Shown here piece by piece: positions 6,393 to 14,263 of a DNA stretch of 34,721 nucleotides. The notes under the pieces were generated by a model. The model was not told the origin of the DNA and ran no database searches. It saw only the letters and a list, made by a program, of their open reading frames with translations. The DNA comes from Bacillota bacterium (GTDB lineage: Bacteria > Bacillota > Sulfobacillia > Sulfobacillales > Sulfobacillaceae). A program made the translations under genes and the position numbers. Location of the stretch: assembly GCA_021820485.1 (NCBI GenBank), contig JAKADO010000027.1, positions 1 to 34,721 of the forward strand, written 5' to 3'. Positions within the stretch are counted from its first letter, which is position 1, and every line of letters begins with the position of its first letter.

Positions 6393-7208
6393 TTACAACG
6401 CGAAAGACGGCGTCCCGGCGCCAAAAAACGCGATTAGGTGGCGCGAGACAGCGTCGGGGTCTTCGAGGTGAGGATAGTGGCCGGTGTTGGCGATGGTGAC
6501 GCGAGAAGCGGTGCGTGCGGCCTCCAGGCCATCTGGCCCGCCATGCAGCACCGGATCGTCGGACCCCCGAATGATGAGGGCCGGCACACGCAGTCGCGTC
6601 ATCCATTCTGAAATGTCGGTCGTCAAAATGGTGTTGAGCGTTCCCAAGAGCGCGTGGCGCATCGAGCTCTCCGCGGCCGATTGCTGAAGTGCTGCCATCG
6701 CGTCGGAAGGCTGGGTCAAAAACGATTGGCGCCAAATCCTCATCATCAACGTGGGAAGGGCGGTATCGCCAACCTTTTGCACTAGATTGCGGATGCGTTC
6801 AAACTGGGTGCGGACGCGTGGGTCGATGGACGTGTTCTTCGCGCCGGCGATGGTGTCAATCACGGCTACTCGCCGCACTAGGTGGGGGATCCGCGCTGCC
6901 AGATAGAGGGCCCCAGTGCCCCCGAAGGAATGGCCGACAACATCGGCTCGGGGAATATTGAGCGCTCTCAAGAGACGTACCGCATCGCGCATGTAATCGT
7001 CAATGTGATAGCCGGAAACCGGCTTTTCCGAGCGGCCAAATCCTCTGAGGTCCGGCACCACAAGACGGTGTCCAGCCAAGGGAAATCGGCTCAGCAAGGG
7101 ACGCCAGCTTTCGCCGTTCATGCCCCAGCCGTGAAAGAAGAGAACGGTGTGCGGCCCGTCTCCGAAGGATTCGTAATAGATGGTGGTTCCTTTTAGGCTT
7201 ATTTTCAT
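6393..7208 (-). CDS. alpha/beta-fold hydrolase
   Basis: This 271-residue cytoplasmic hydrolase has the full catalytic set. FFHGWGMNGESW supplies the oxyanion loop, GHSFGG the nucleophile Ser94, IIRGSDDPVL the Asp at 217 or 218, and NTGHYPHLEDP His244. PDLRGFGRSEKP is the usual strand-helix loop of esterases, haloperoxidase-like and C-C bond hydrolases. A variable cap (about residues 125-190) sets the substrate, which cannot be named. The ATG at 7208 has GGAGG nine bases upstream. It is divergent from the zinc-type dehydrogenase gene, with a perfect palindrome between them, so the two may share control. It ends 15 bases from the convergent small four-Cys gene. Confidence 0.92.
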   Translation of the reverse strand: MKISLKGTTIYYESFGDGPHTVLFFHGWGMNGESWRPLLSRFPLAGHRLVVPDLRGFGRSEKPVSGYHIDDYMRDAVRLLRALNIPRADVVGHSFGGTGALYLAARIPHLVRRVAVIDTIAGAKNTSIDPRVRTQFERIRNLVQKVGDTALPTLMMRIWRQSFLTQPSDAMAALQQSAAESSMRHALLGTLNTILTTDISEWMTRLRVPALIIRGSDDPVLHGGPDGLEAARTASRVTIANTGHYPHLEDPDAVSRHLIAFFGAGTPSFAL

Positions 7209-7226
7209 ATCCCGCGACCTCCATGG

Positions 7227-7239
7227 TTGTATGATACAA
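7227..7239. promoter_or_regulatory. palindrome between divergent genes, likely operator
   Basis: TTGTATGATACAA is a perfect inverted repeat with one central base, in the 102-base gap between the hydrolase and dehydrogenase genes. It resembles GntR-type operators (TTGTATACAA family) and contains a TATGAT that could be a -10 on the plus strand. A second inverted repeat (TGCGT/ACGCA, four-base spacer) follows at 7244-7257. No GntR gene is in the window. Confidence 0.45.
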
Positions 7240-7310
7240 ATATTGCGTGCGAACGCAAAGAGCCTCTCGAAGGGTTCAGAGAAACAGTCGAGGCATCAAG
7301 GGGGTGCGAC

Positions 7311-8468
7311 ATGGCGGATACGGGGCAGGGACTGTATTTTCACGTCAATTGGGGCCGCATGGCTGTGCAGCGGGCCATACCCAAAACGAGCGCACACCTT
7401 GCCGCTTTGTCGCTGCAATCCATCGCCGAGCCCGAAGCGCTACCGGCCGGGTGGGTGACCCTCAAGCCTCGCATGAGCGGCATATGCGGCTCTGACATGA
7501 CGCTAATGAAAGGACAGTCTTCTCCCTATCTCCGGCCTCTAACCTCGTTTCCGGCGGTGCTGGGCCATGAGATTGTCGCGGAAGCGTCGGGCACCCGGGT
7601 CGTGGTGGAACCTTCCCTGAGCTGCGGTGCGCGGCGGCTGCCTCCGTGCCAAATGTGCGCCATGGGGCTGGCGGATGACTGCCTCCGACGGACAGATCCC
7701 GCATTGGGGCCCGGTTTGATGCTGGGTTACCATGCGCGTCTCCCTGGCGGATGGGGCGATCGTTTGTGGGCGCCGGAGGAGCAGTTGGTTGCCGTACCCG
7801 ATGACATGCCGGATGCGCGTGCAGTGCTGACGGAGCCGGCGGCGATTGTGCTGACGGGACTGCGCCGAGTGGAGTGGCAATCCGTCAAGGATGTGCTGGT
7901 GATTGGCGCGGGGACGATAGGGCTGTTGGCCGTGGCGCTGATCTCGGAACTGTACCCTGCCACCGACATCGTAGCTCTGGCCAAATACCCCCATCAAGCG
8001 CGCATGGCCATGCGAATGGGAGCTAAAAGGGTGGCCGACGCCAACCCGCGCCATCCTGCGCTGCTGCCCGTGCTGGGGGAGTCCTGGCCTACATTGCCGG
8101 GGTATCCGCCCTACTTTCCGCGCGGATTTGACGTGGTGGTGGTGGCGGCAGGAAACGCCTCGGCTGTAACCGAGGCGTCGGTATGGCTGAAGCCAGACGG
8201 GCAGATGCTGATGCTGGGGGGAGTGGGGTCGGTCCGGCTTGATTGGACGCCCGTATGGTCTCGCCACTTGCGCGTGGTGGGCTCATACGGATATGGCGAG
8301 GCGGGGGTCGACACCTTTCGCGCCATTCTCTCCTTGTTCAGCGTGATGCGGCAGCCCCTGGAAGCGTTGGTGACCCATCAATATGCGCTCAAGAACTATC
8401 GACAAGCGTTGGCGACGGTCCTAGGACGGCGAAGCGAGGCCATCAAGACCGTCTTTACCCCCACCTAG
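7311..8468 (+). CDS. zinc-type medium-chain alcohol/polyol dehydrogenase
   Basis: The 385-residue product belongs to the zinc-binding MDR superfamily. GICGSDM gives the catalytic zinc ligand Cys59, and LGHEIVAE gives His86-Glu87. A cysteine lobe (Cys105, 113, 116, 124) corresponds to the structural zinc site, but the first Cys is displaced from the usual CxxCxxC spacing. The nucleotide-binding motif is VIGAGTIGLLAVAL. The substrate is unknown; the family oxidises alcohols, polyols and sugars. The start is the ATG at 7311 with AGGGGG seven bases upstream; the open frame extends back to 7227 but across the intergenic palindrome. Its 3' end overlaps the convergent SDR gene by 14 bases. Confidence 0.9.
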   Translation: MADTGQGLYFHVNWGRMAVQRAIPKTSAHLAALSLQSIAEPEALPAGWVTLKPRMSGICGSDMTLMKGQSSPYLRPLTSFPAVLGHEIVAEASGTRVVVEPSLSCGARRLPPCQMCAMGLADDCLRRTDPALGPGLMLGYHARLPGGWGDRLWAPEEQLVAVPDDMPDARAVLTEPAAIVLTGLRRVEWQSVKDVLVIGAGTIGLLAVALISELYPATDIVALAKYPHQARMAMRMGAKRVADANPRHPALLPVLGESWPTLPGYPPYFPRGFDVVVVAAGNASAVTEASVWLKPDGQMLMLGGVGSVRLDWTPVWSRHLRVVGSYGYGEAGVDTFRAILSLFSVMRQPLEALVTHQYALKNYRQALATVLGRRSEAIKTVFTPT

Positions 8469-9249
8469 CGGCTTGGGGCGCATCGGGCCGGCCGGCACGC
8501 GAACCGCCGTCGACCAATGTTACCGTCCCAACCATGAAGTCCGCCTTTGGCGAGGCCAGAAAGGCCACAAATTCCGCCGTATCCTCAGGCTTTCCCAATC
8601 TTCCGCGCGGAGGAATGGGCCAAGCCAGGTAATCTTCCCGCGAGCGCTCAGTTTCTCCGGGCCGCAGCAAGTAGCGCATACCCGGAACGGTATCTCCTGG
8701 GCAGACCACATTGACGCGAACCCCCTCCGGCGCCAAGTCCAACGCCAGCATCCGCCCCAGCATATTGACCGCCGCCTTGGTGACGGAGTACGCGCCGAGG
8801 GCCTGCTCCCCGTCAATGCCCGCATCCGAAGAAATGAGAATGATGCTGGCATGGGATGACAGATGAGGCCGCAGCGTTTTGACCAAGTGCAGGGGGGCGG
8901 CGACATTCACTGCGAGCATTTCGTGAAAGGCCTCGGTGGGTGTATCGATAACATGAGCCTGCATGCCAAAGGCGGCGGAGGCCACGACGGTGGAGACGGG
9001 GCGGGAGGCAAGGGCGTCGACCAAGCGTCCGTACGCATGCCAGTCGGAGCTTTCCAACGCGAGGAAGGCCGCCTCGCCCTCCGCATGGAGGGCCTTGAGC
9101 TTTCGCGATGCTTCCTCGCCACGGCTGGTGTTGCGGCCGGTGATGAGCACGTCGTATCCGTCTTGCATCAGGCGCGCCGCAACGCTGAATCCGATGCCCG
9201 AGGTGCCGCCGGCGATCACCGCGAGCGGGGGAGGGGCGCTAGATTCCAT
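8455..9249 (-). CDS. SDR family NAD(P)-dependent oxidoreductase
   Basis: This 264-residue short-chain dehydrogenase has AGGTSGIG at residues 13-20, catalytic Ser141 in ILISSDAG and Tyr154/Lys158 in YSVTK, then NVVCPGDTVPGMRYLL and MVGTVTLVDGGS. These last features fit the FabG-like classical SDRs. The ATG at 9249 lies inside the end of the upstream aminotransferase-fold gene (11-base overlap), with GAGGTG about seven bases before it, so translation is probably coupled. The position next to a class V aminotransferase-fold enzyme suggests a shared small-molecule pathway, which cannot be identified here. Confidence 0.9.
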   Translation of the reverse strand: MESSAPPPLAVIAGGTSGIGFSVAARLMQDGYDVLITGRNTSRGEEASRKLKALHAEGEAAFLALESSDWHAYGRLVDALASRPVSTVVASAAFGMQAHVIDTPTEAFHEMLAVNVAAPLHLVKTLRPHLSSHASIILISSDAGIDGEQALGAYSVTKAAVNMLGRMLALDLAPEGVRVNVVCPGDTVPGMRYLLRPGETERSREDYLAWPIPPRGRLGKPEDTAEFVAFLASPKADFMVGTVTLVDGGSRAGRPDAPQAARWG

Positions 9250-10471
9250 GGGCAATCACCTCAACTGCCGCCAGCGTGCGCTCGATCTCGCCAGAGGTGT
9301 TGTAGGGCGCGAGTCCCAACCGGAGAAGCCCGCCTTGATTTCTGATCCCTAAGCGATCGACCAGAGTCATGGCATAGAAGTCGCCGTCCCAGGCGAGAAT
9401 CCCTTGTTCGCCAAGTGCTTGGGCCACCGCTTCGGACGATTGTCCGGCAATCGTGAAACTAATGGTTGGGGCGCGGTCCTGAGCGCCCACGGGCGGTCCA
9501 TAAAGCTTCACCCCCGGCATGGCCAAGAGTCCCCGATACAGCTTGGATGCCAGTTCGTGCTCATAATGATAGATGTGCGTCAGGGCTTGCCGAATCTGCG
9601 AGCGCAGGTCCGATGCCGGCTCATCGCCCAAAGAGGCAATGAATTCCACGGCAGCAATCACGCCTGCCAATGCGGCATGGTTCAATGTGCCGGTTTCCAT
9701 GCGTTCGGGCGCTGATTCACTTTGCGGGCGAACCCGCAGGGTGGGCAAGGATTCCAAAAGTCCAGGCTTCGCATAGAGCACTCCCACGTGCGGTCCAAAG
9801 AACTTGTAGGTGGAACACAGCAGGAAGTCGGGCTTGAGCTGCTCGACGTCGATAAGGCCATGGGGCGCCCAATGCACGGCGTCCACCACCATGAGGGCTC
9901 CCGCCTCGGCCGCCCATTGACGGATGGTAGGCAAGGGATTGACCGTGCCCACCGCGTTGGAAGCCCATCCGACAGCAATGACCCGCGTCTTTGTGGAAAT
10001 GAGGTTGTGAAATGCTTCCATATCAAGTTCCGCCGTCGGCAGAACCGGCGCGTGGCGAACCACCAGTCCACGATCTTCCAGAGCCAGCCACGGGGCGACG
10101 TTGGAGTCGTGGTCCAAGTCGGTCACGATGATTTCATCACCAGGACTCAAGGTGCGTCCGATGGCCTGGCTCAAAAGGAAGTTCAGCGTGGTCATGTTTT
10201 GGCCGAAGCTGATGGTTGAAGGGTCTGAAGCGCCCAATAGCGACGCCATGTGTGCGCGGGCGCTCCAGATCATGGCGTCGCTTTCCCGGCTGGTGATGAA
10301 CTGCCCGTGGGTATTGCTGTTGCGCCGGGTGTAGTAGTCGGCGATTGCGGTAATGACGGAAGCGGGTACCTGACTGCCTCCCGGGCCATCCAAATAGACA
10401 AGCGGGCTGCCATCGGGACCGAGGCGCGCCAGACTGGGGAACTCGTGACGGCAATATGATAAGTCCTTCAA
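9239..10471 (-). CDS. cysteine-desulfurase-like PLP protein lacking the catalytic Cys
   Basis: The 410-residue protein has the class V aminotransferase fold close to SufS/CsdA. It shows HDSN near residue 121, VVDAVH with the PLP-pairing Asp197, and the Schiff-base Lys223 in STYKFFGPHVG, then ETGTLNHAALAG. In SufS the catalytic Cys lies in GHHCAMP. The aligned stretch here reads GDFYAMT, so Tyr366 replaces it. It therefore fits the non-desulfurase cysteine-desulfurase-like subfamily (VC1184-type), whose reaction is not established. AAGGAGG at 10486-10480 lies eight bases before a TTG at 10471, while the ATG at 10516 has no ribosome site, so I chose TTG. It overlaps the downstream SDR gene. Confidence 0.87.
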   Translation of the reverse strand: MKDLSYCRHEFPSLARLGPDGSPLVYLDGPGGSQVPASVITAIADYYTRRNSNTHGQFITSRESDAMIWSARAHMASLLGASDPSTISFGQNMTTLNFLLSQAIGRTLSPGDEIIVTDLDHDSNVAPWLALEDRGLVVRHAPVLPTAELDMEAFHNLISTKTRVIAVGWASNAVGTVNPLPTIRQWAAEAGALMVVDAVHWAPHGLIDVEQLKPDFLLCSTYKFFGPHVGVLYAKPGLLESLPTLRVRPQSESAPERMETGTLNHAALAGVIAAVEFIASLGDEPASDLRSQIRQALTHIYHYEHELASKLYRGLLAMPGVKLYGPPVGAQDRAPTISFTIAGQSSEAVAQALGEQGILAWDGDFYAMTLVDRLGIRNQGGLLRLGLAPYNTSGEIERTLAAVEVIAHGI

Positions 10472-10722
10472 AGCTGTAGCCTCCTTGGGTAGGGCAAGAT
10501 GTCGCGTCGTCGCCATGGATGCTTCGCGACCCAGAGTCAAAGTTCCTTCTCGTTTTGTGCATATCATCAGAGAAGTCGGACGTTCGACATTTTGCCCATG
10601 GGATGGGAATGCCAAGATCGGAGCGATGGGTTGCGCTGTGCGCGGTGTGGATAAAATCAGCAAGGACTGGCGCGAGGGCCGGGAGTTGGGGAAAGCTAAG
10701 AACCTTTCAGGAGGTGTGACTC

Positions 10723-11214
10723 ATGGAGTCGTTGCAAACGCTGTGGGAAGCCAATCGGCGTTATGTGTCCGAGCACCCGTCGTTTCCCGATTCATCGGTT
10801 CCGTCTCTCGGAGTGGTCTTGGTCACTTGCATGGACGTGCGGATTGATCCCTTGGCACTCTTCGGACTTCACTTGGGCGAAGTGCATGTCATCCGGAATG
10901 CCGGGGCGCGCGTGACTGACGATGTCATTCGCTCATTGGTGATTTCGCAGCAGGCGCTCGCCACCGATACGGTCATTCTCATACCGCATACCGATTGCGG
11001 CGTCCTGGGTTTGCAACCGGAGGATCTTTGCAGCACGGCGGTTGGCAGCCTGCCGCCATTGGATTTCCGGCCGATGAATGATTTGGAGACGGCCTTGAGG
11101 GAAGACTTGGGACGGCTTCGCGAGACGCCCTGGATTCCTGATTCCGTGCGCTTGATCGGGGCGGTCTACGATGTCAGGACTGGTTTGGTGCGGGTGGTTG
11201 AGCCGAACGGATAG
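10723..11214 (+). CDS. beta-class carbonic anhydrase
   Basis: The 163-residue product belongs to the short bacterial beta-carbonic anhydrases, which interconvert CO2 and bicarbonate using zinc. The zinc and catalytic residues are all present: Cys36, Asp38 and Arg40 in VTCMDVRID, and His89 and Cys92 in IPHTDCGVLG. VIRNAGARVTDDVIRSL matches the substrate-channel region of this family. A strong CAGGAGGTG precedes the ATG. It forms a single-gene unit; the 251-base stretch upstream contains only a weak TAAAAT-like -10 near 10652 and a dyad around 10577-10590. The second PucR gene converges on it with a six-base gap. Confidence 0.93.
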   Translation: MESLQTLWEANRRYVSEHPSFPDSSVPSLGVVLVTCMDVRIDPLALFGLHLGEVHVIRNAGARVTDDVIRSLVISQQALATDTVILIPHTDCGVLGLQPEDLCSTAVGSLPPLDFRPMNDLETALREDLGRLRETPWIPDSVRLIGAVYDVRTGLVRVVEPNG

Positions 11215-11220
11215 GGCGGG

Positions 11221-12750
11221 TCACGAGGGGGGGGCGCGACGGTCTTCCGGTGCGGATTCCAGGAATCGCAGCGCCAAAATGGCGGCGTGAATGGCGGTCC
11301 TGCGATGCGGACTCAAAAAGTCGGCGCCAAGAAGGGATTCGAGGCGCTTTAGCCGGGTGTAGAGCGTTTGACGATGGATGCCCAGTTGGTTCGCCGCCTC
11401 CGATTTGGATGCGCCGGAAACCACCACCTCCAGCGTATCCAAGAGATTGTCGCGTGCGGCTCTTGGCATGAGGAGCACGGTCCGTAGCTCCGGTTCGATC
11501 AGGAGACCGTGCAGTTGGGAGCGTTCGGTGGCCAGCACCCACCGATAGATGCCCAAGGCATCGTAGCACAGACTTCGGGGCTGACCGCGAAGGCGGCTCA
11601 CCATCCAAGCGCCGTGGGCCTCAAGAAGCGCCTCACGAATGGTGCGGCTTTCGGCGTGGAGGCGGGACCATCCGACGCTTTCGCCAGCGTTTGCGGTCCG
11701 CAATGCCTCCTCGATGCGCTGCAATTCATGGTCAATCGCAGGCGGTCGAGCCAGGAGAATCAAGAGGGTGCGGTCAGATTCCTCCAGCGCCAGAAGGGGC
11801 GTCTGAAGGGTGTGGCGCAGGCGTGCGTAGGTGCTGGGGGCCGTCATGCCGACACGATATCGATGGGCGCCGTTTAAGCCATAGCGGGAGTCGAATCGCC
11901 GCAGCACGGCAGGCGACAGCGGTTCCTGAAAGAACAGGGATTGGAGCATCACCGCCTCTTCTCGGCGTTGGGACTTCTGCAGGGTTTCTTCTCGGATGAA
12001 GTCCTGGGCCAGCGCCGCCGCGACCCGGTCCAGCGCCAGATAGAGACGTTCCTCCAATATGGGGCTCTCGATTTCGACGTACAGGTCGCCAACCGGGTTG
12101 TCAAATACCATGACGCTTTGCCGCACCCACCAAGAGCCCTGGTGCTGTTCGACGGTGGGATGCAGCGCCGGGCTCTCGGCGACAGGGGGGCGGTTGGTCC
12201 ACTCGCCCCAGACAAGGTCTTCTTGGTCGGCAAATCGTCGACGATACCAGATGGGTTCCCGGGTGACGCCATAGAGGGTGCGGACCAGCGCCTCGGGTCC
12301 CTCGGTGTTGAGCAGCACCTGACGGATGCGGAGCGACAGCGATTCCAGTTCCTCCAGCACGTGGTGATGCTCACTGATGATGAGGGTGTTGATTTCATAG
12401 GAGAGATCCAGAAATCGGACCGCATGTGGAAAGACAATAACTGGGAATGCTTTTTGAGCGGCTAGGAAGAGCAGGTCCTCCGGCGGGTCGCTGAAATACG
12501 AGCCCAGTTCCAGCACCAATCCGGCTGCGCCAGCCTGAATCAGCCCCTCGATGAATGTGCGGCGCAAGGAGGCATCCGCGAGCCCAACACCCGTGCTCAG
12601 CACCAGTTCGCCGCCTTTGAGGAACTGGGACAGGTGAGGAATCTCTCCGATATGGACCCATTTTACCGCCCGTACCTGGCCTTCTTCGCCGGCCACCAAG
12701 CGGGCTGATTGGAATAAAGGCCGCGTTAGGATGTCCTTAATGGTCAGCAT
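11221..12750 (-). CDS. PucR-family transcriptional regulator, divergent from aminotransferase genes
   Basis: This is a 509-residue regulator with the N-terminal PucR domain (MLTIKDILTRPLFQSARLVAG, to about residue 125), a long middle sensory region, and a C-terminal helix-turn-helix (GASKSEAANQLGIHRQTLYTRL, about 450-475). Family members sense pathway metabolites and usually activate catabolic genes. It is transcribed away from the class III aminotransferase and semialdehyde dehydrogenase genes, the usual arrangement for a regulator of its neighbours. I infer control of that pathway. The ATG at 12750 has AAGGAGCG somewhat far upstream. A TATAAT lies on this strand at 12806-12801. Confidence 0.9.
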   Translation of the reverse strand: MLTIKDILTRPLFQSARLVAGEEGQVRAVKWVHIGEIPHLSQFLKGGELVLSTGVGLADASLRRTFIEGLIQAGAAGLVLELGSYFSDPPEDLLFLAAQKAFPVIVFPHAVRFLDLSYEINTLIISEHHHVLEELESLSLRIRQVLLNTEGPEALVRTLYGVTREPIWYRRRFADQEDLVWGEWTNRPPVAESPALHPTVEQHQGSWWVRQSVMVFDNPVGDLYVEIESPILEERLYLALDRVAAALAQDFIREETLQKSQRREEAVMLQSLFFQEPLSPAVLRRFDSRYGLNGAHRYRVGMTAPSTYARLRHTLQTPLLALEESDRTLLILLARPPAIDHELQRIEEALRTANAGESVGWSRLHAESRTIREALLEAHGAWMVSRLRGQPRSLCYDALGIYRWVLATERSQLHGLLIEPELRTVLLMPRAARDNLLDTLEVVVSGASKSEAANQLGIHRQTLYTRLKRLESLLGADFLSPHRRTAIHAAILALRFLESAPEDRRAPPS

Positions 12751-12800
12751 GGATGATGTTCCGCGCTCCTTGCCAGACTGTCTACAACTTTTCTAAAGAT

Positions 12801-12806
12801 ATTATA
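12801..12806 (-). promoter_or_regulatory. possible -10 element of the second PucR gene
   Basis: The minus strand reads TATAAT, about 50 bases before the PucR start codon in the divergent 156-base gap. The -35 region is poor, as expected for an activated promoter. On the plus strand TATGAT at 12841-12846 could serve the aminotransferase gene, also without a good -35. Confidence 0.4.
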
Positions 12807-12906
12807 CATTCTGTCGCTCGCTGTGGCGCATCGCGGGCGTTATGATGGGCGCAAAACGGTCTTCTGGTTTTCGCAGCCGACCGTCTATCAGCAAAGGAGC
12901 GATGCT

Positions 12907-14235
12907 ATGAGCACGTGGAACAGCCGGCAACGGTCTTCGCTGGCTCCTGGGGTGCAGCCCTATTACGAGTCGCCTCTGGTTGTGGAACGAGGAGAAGGGC
13001 GCTATGTGGAGACGGAAGACGGCCATCGGTACTTGGACTTTTTCGGCGGAATACTGACCGTGTCGATAGGCCATGCGCATCCTCGCGTCACGGAGGCCGT
13101 CACCGACCAACTCCATAAAGTGGTGCACACCTCCACTCTGTACATCAGCCCGCCCATGGTGGAATTGGCTGAGCGACTGGCGGCTTGGACACCGGACGGC
13201 CTGGACACCAGCTTTTTCACCACGAGCGGAACGGAAGCCAACGAAACCGCTATCACCATGGCCCAGTTGGCGACCGGTCGGCAAGAGGTGATTGCGCTGA
13301 GGCACAGCTATTCGGGCCGCTCGCATCTTGCTATGGGCCTTACCGGTCAGGCCCCTTGGAAATTGGGAACAGGAGGGCTTGGGGCGCCGGTGCGCCACGC
13401 GCACAACGCCTATTGCTATCGCTGCCCATTTGGCAAGGAGCCGAGTTCCTGTGGGCTTGAATGCGCGAAAGACTTTGAGGAGTTTATCAAGACGTCCACT
13501 ACGGGGCAACCGGCGGCCTACATTGCCGAGCCCATCCAAGGCGTGGGCGGGTTCATTACGCCGCCAGCGGCGTTCCTATATGAAACCGTGCAGACCGCGC
13601 GCCGTTATGGTGCCCTCTTTATCGACGATGAGGTGCAGACAGGGTTTGGACGGACAGGAAAGCCCTTTGGGATTGACCACTCGGGGGTTGTCCCAGACTT
13701 CATGACCTTTGCCAAGGGATTGGCCAACGGTCTTCCGATTGGAGCCACTGTCACGCGTTCAGACATTGCCGCGCGCTACCAGGGGCCCACCATTTCCACC
13801 TTTGGAGGCAATCCTCTCACCATGCGCGCGGCGCTTGCCACCTTGACAGTTATGGAAGAAGAGGATTTGACGAGGCGATCGCAGGAGTTGGGACAGTATT
13901 TGAGGGCGGGACTGGAAGAGTTGGCTGACGCGTTTCCTGTCATGGGGGACGTCCGCGGACGCGGGCTGATGCAGGGGGTAGAATTTGTCCGTCATGACAA
14001 GGCGCCAGCGCCTGATTTGGCGGTGGAGTTTCTGGAGGGAACGCGCACCCATGATCTGTTAGTGGGGAAAGGCGGACTCTTGGCGAACACCATTCGCATC
14101 GCGCCGCCCATGACGGTGACGCGGAGCGAGGTCGACCAGGCGTTGCAGGCGATGAAAGAGACCCTGAAAGACATGGCGGAGCGGCATCCAGAACTAGATG
14201 GCGTGAAGCCGACCCGGGTTCGGATCCCGAATTGA
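12907..14235 (+). CDS. class III PLP aminotransferase (AGXT2-like / omega-amino acid)
   Basis: The 442-residue enzyme is a fold-type I, class III aminotransferase. TTSGTEANE (106-113) binds the PLP phosphate, FIDDEVQTGFGRTG holds Asp240, and MTFAKGLANGLPIGA holds the Schiff-base Lys270. A cysteine cluster (Cys170, 173, 182, 186 in YCYRCPFGKEPSSCGLEC) is present; I recall similar clusters in alanine-glyoxylate-2-type relatives. Such enzymes move amino groups from beta-alanine, GABA or similar donors to pyruvate or glyoxylate. AAAGGAGC precedes the ATG at 12907. A semialdehyde dehydrogenase gene follows after 28 bases, which supports beta-alanine or another omega-amino acid as substrate, though this is inference. 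Confidence 0.9.
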   Translation: MSTWNSRQRSSLAPGVQPYYESPLVVERGEGRYVETEDGHRYLDFFGGILTVSIGHAHPRVTEAVTDQLHKVVHTSTLYISPPMVELAERLAAWTPDGLDTSFFTTSGTEANETAITMAQLATGRQEVIALRHSYSGRSHLAMGLTGQAPWKLGTGGLGAPVRHAHNAYCYRCPFGKEPSSCGLECAKDFEEFIKTSTTGQPAAYIAEPIQGVGGFITPPAAFLYETVQTARRYGALFIDDEVQTGFGRTGKPFGIDHSGVVPDFMTFAKGLANGLPIGATVTRSDIAARYQGPTISTFGGNPLTMRAALATLTVMEEEDLTRRSQELGQYLRAGLEELADAFPVMGDVRGRGLMQGVEFVRHDKAPAPDLAVEFLEGTRTHDLLVGKGGLLANTIRIAPPMTVTRSEVDQALQAMKETLKDMAERHPELDGVKPTRVRIPN

Positions 14236-14263
14236 TTCTGAGGAGAGGTTGAGGTGACATTGG

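Noticed and set aside
6121-6471. Plus-strand frame of 116 codons overlapping the small four-Cys gene
   Set aside because: It has no ribosome site and an Arg/Pro/Ser-rich product. The other frame has the CxxC pattern and a better start.
9239-10471. Annotation as a true cysteine desulfurase (SufS/CsdA)
   Set aside because: The catalytic Cys position holds Tyr366, and no suf or isc genes adjoin it.
10485-10847. Plus-strand frame of 120 codons upstream of and into the carbonic anhydrase gene
   Set aside because: It overlaps a certain gene in another frame, has no domain, and covers a region that looks intergenic.
12802-13539. Minus-strand open frame of 245 codons opposite the class III aminotransferase
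   Set aside because: It overlaps the start and PLP-binding part of a certain gene and has low-complexity Arg/Pro-rich composition.
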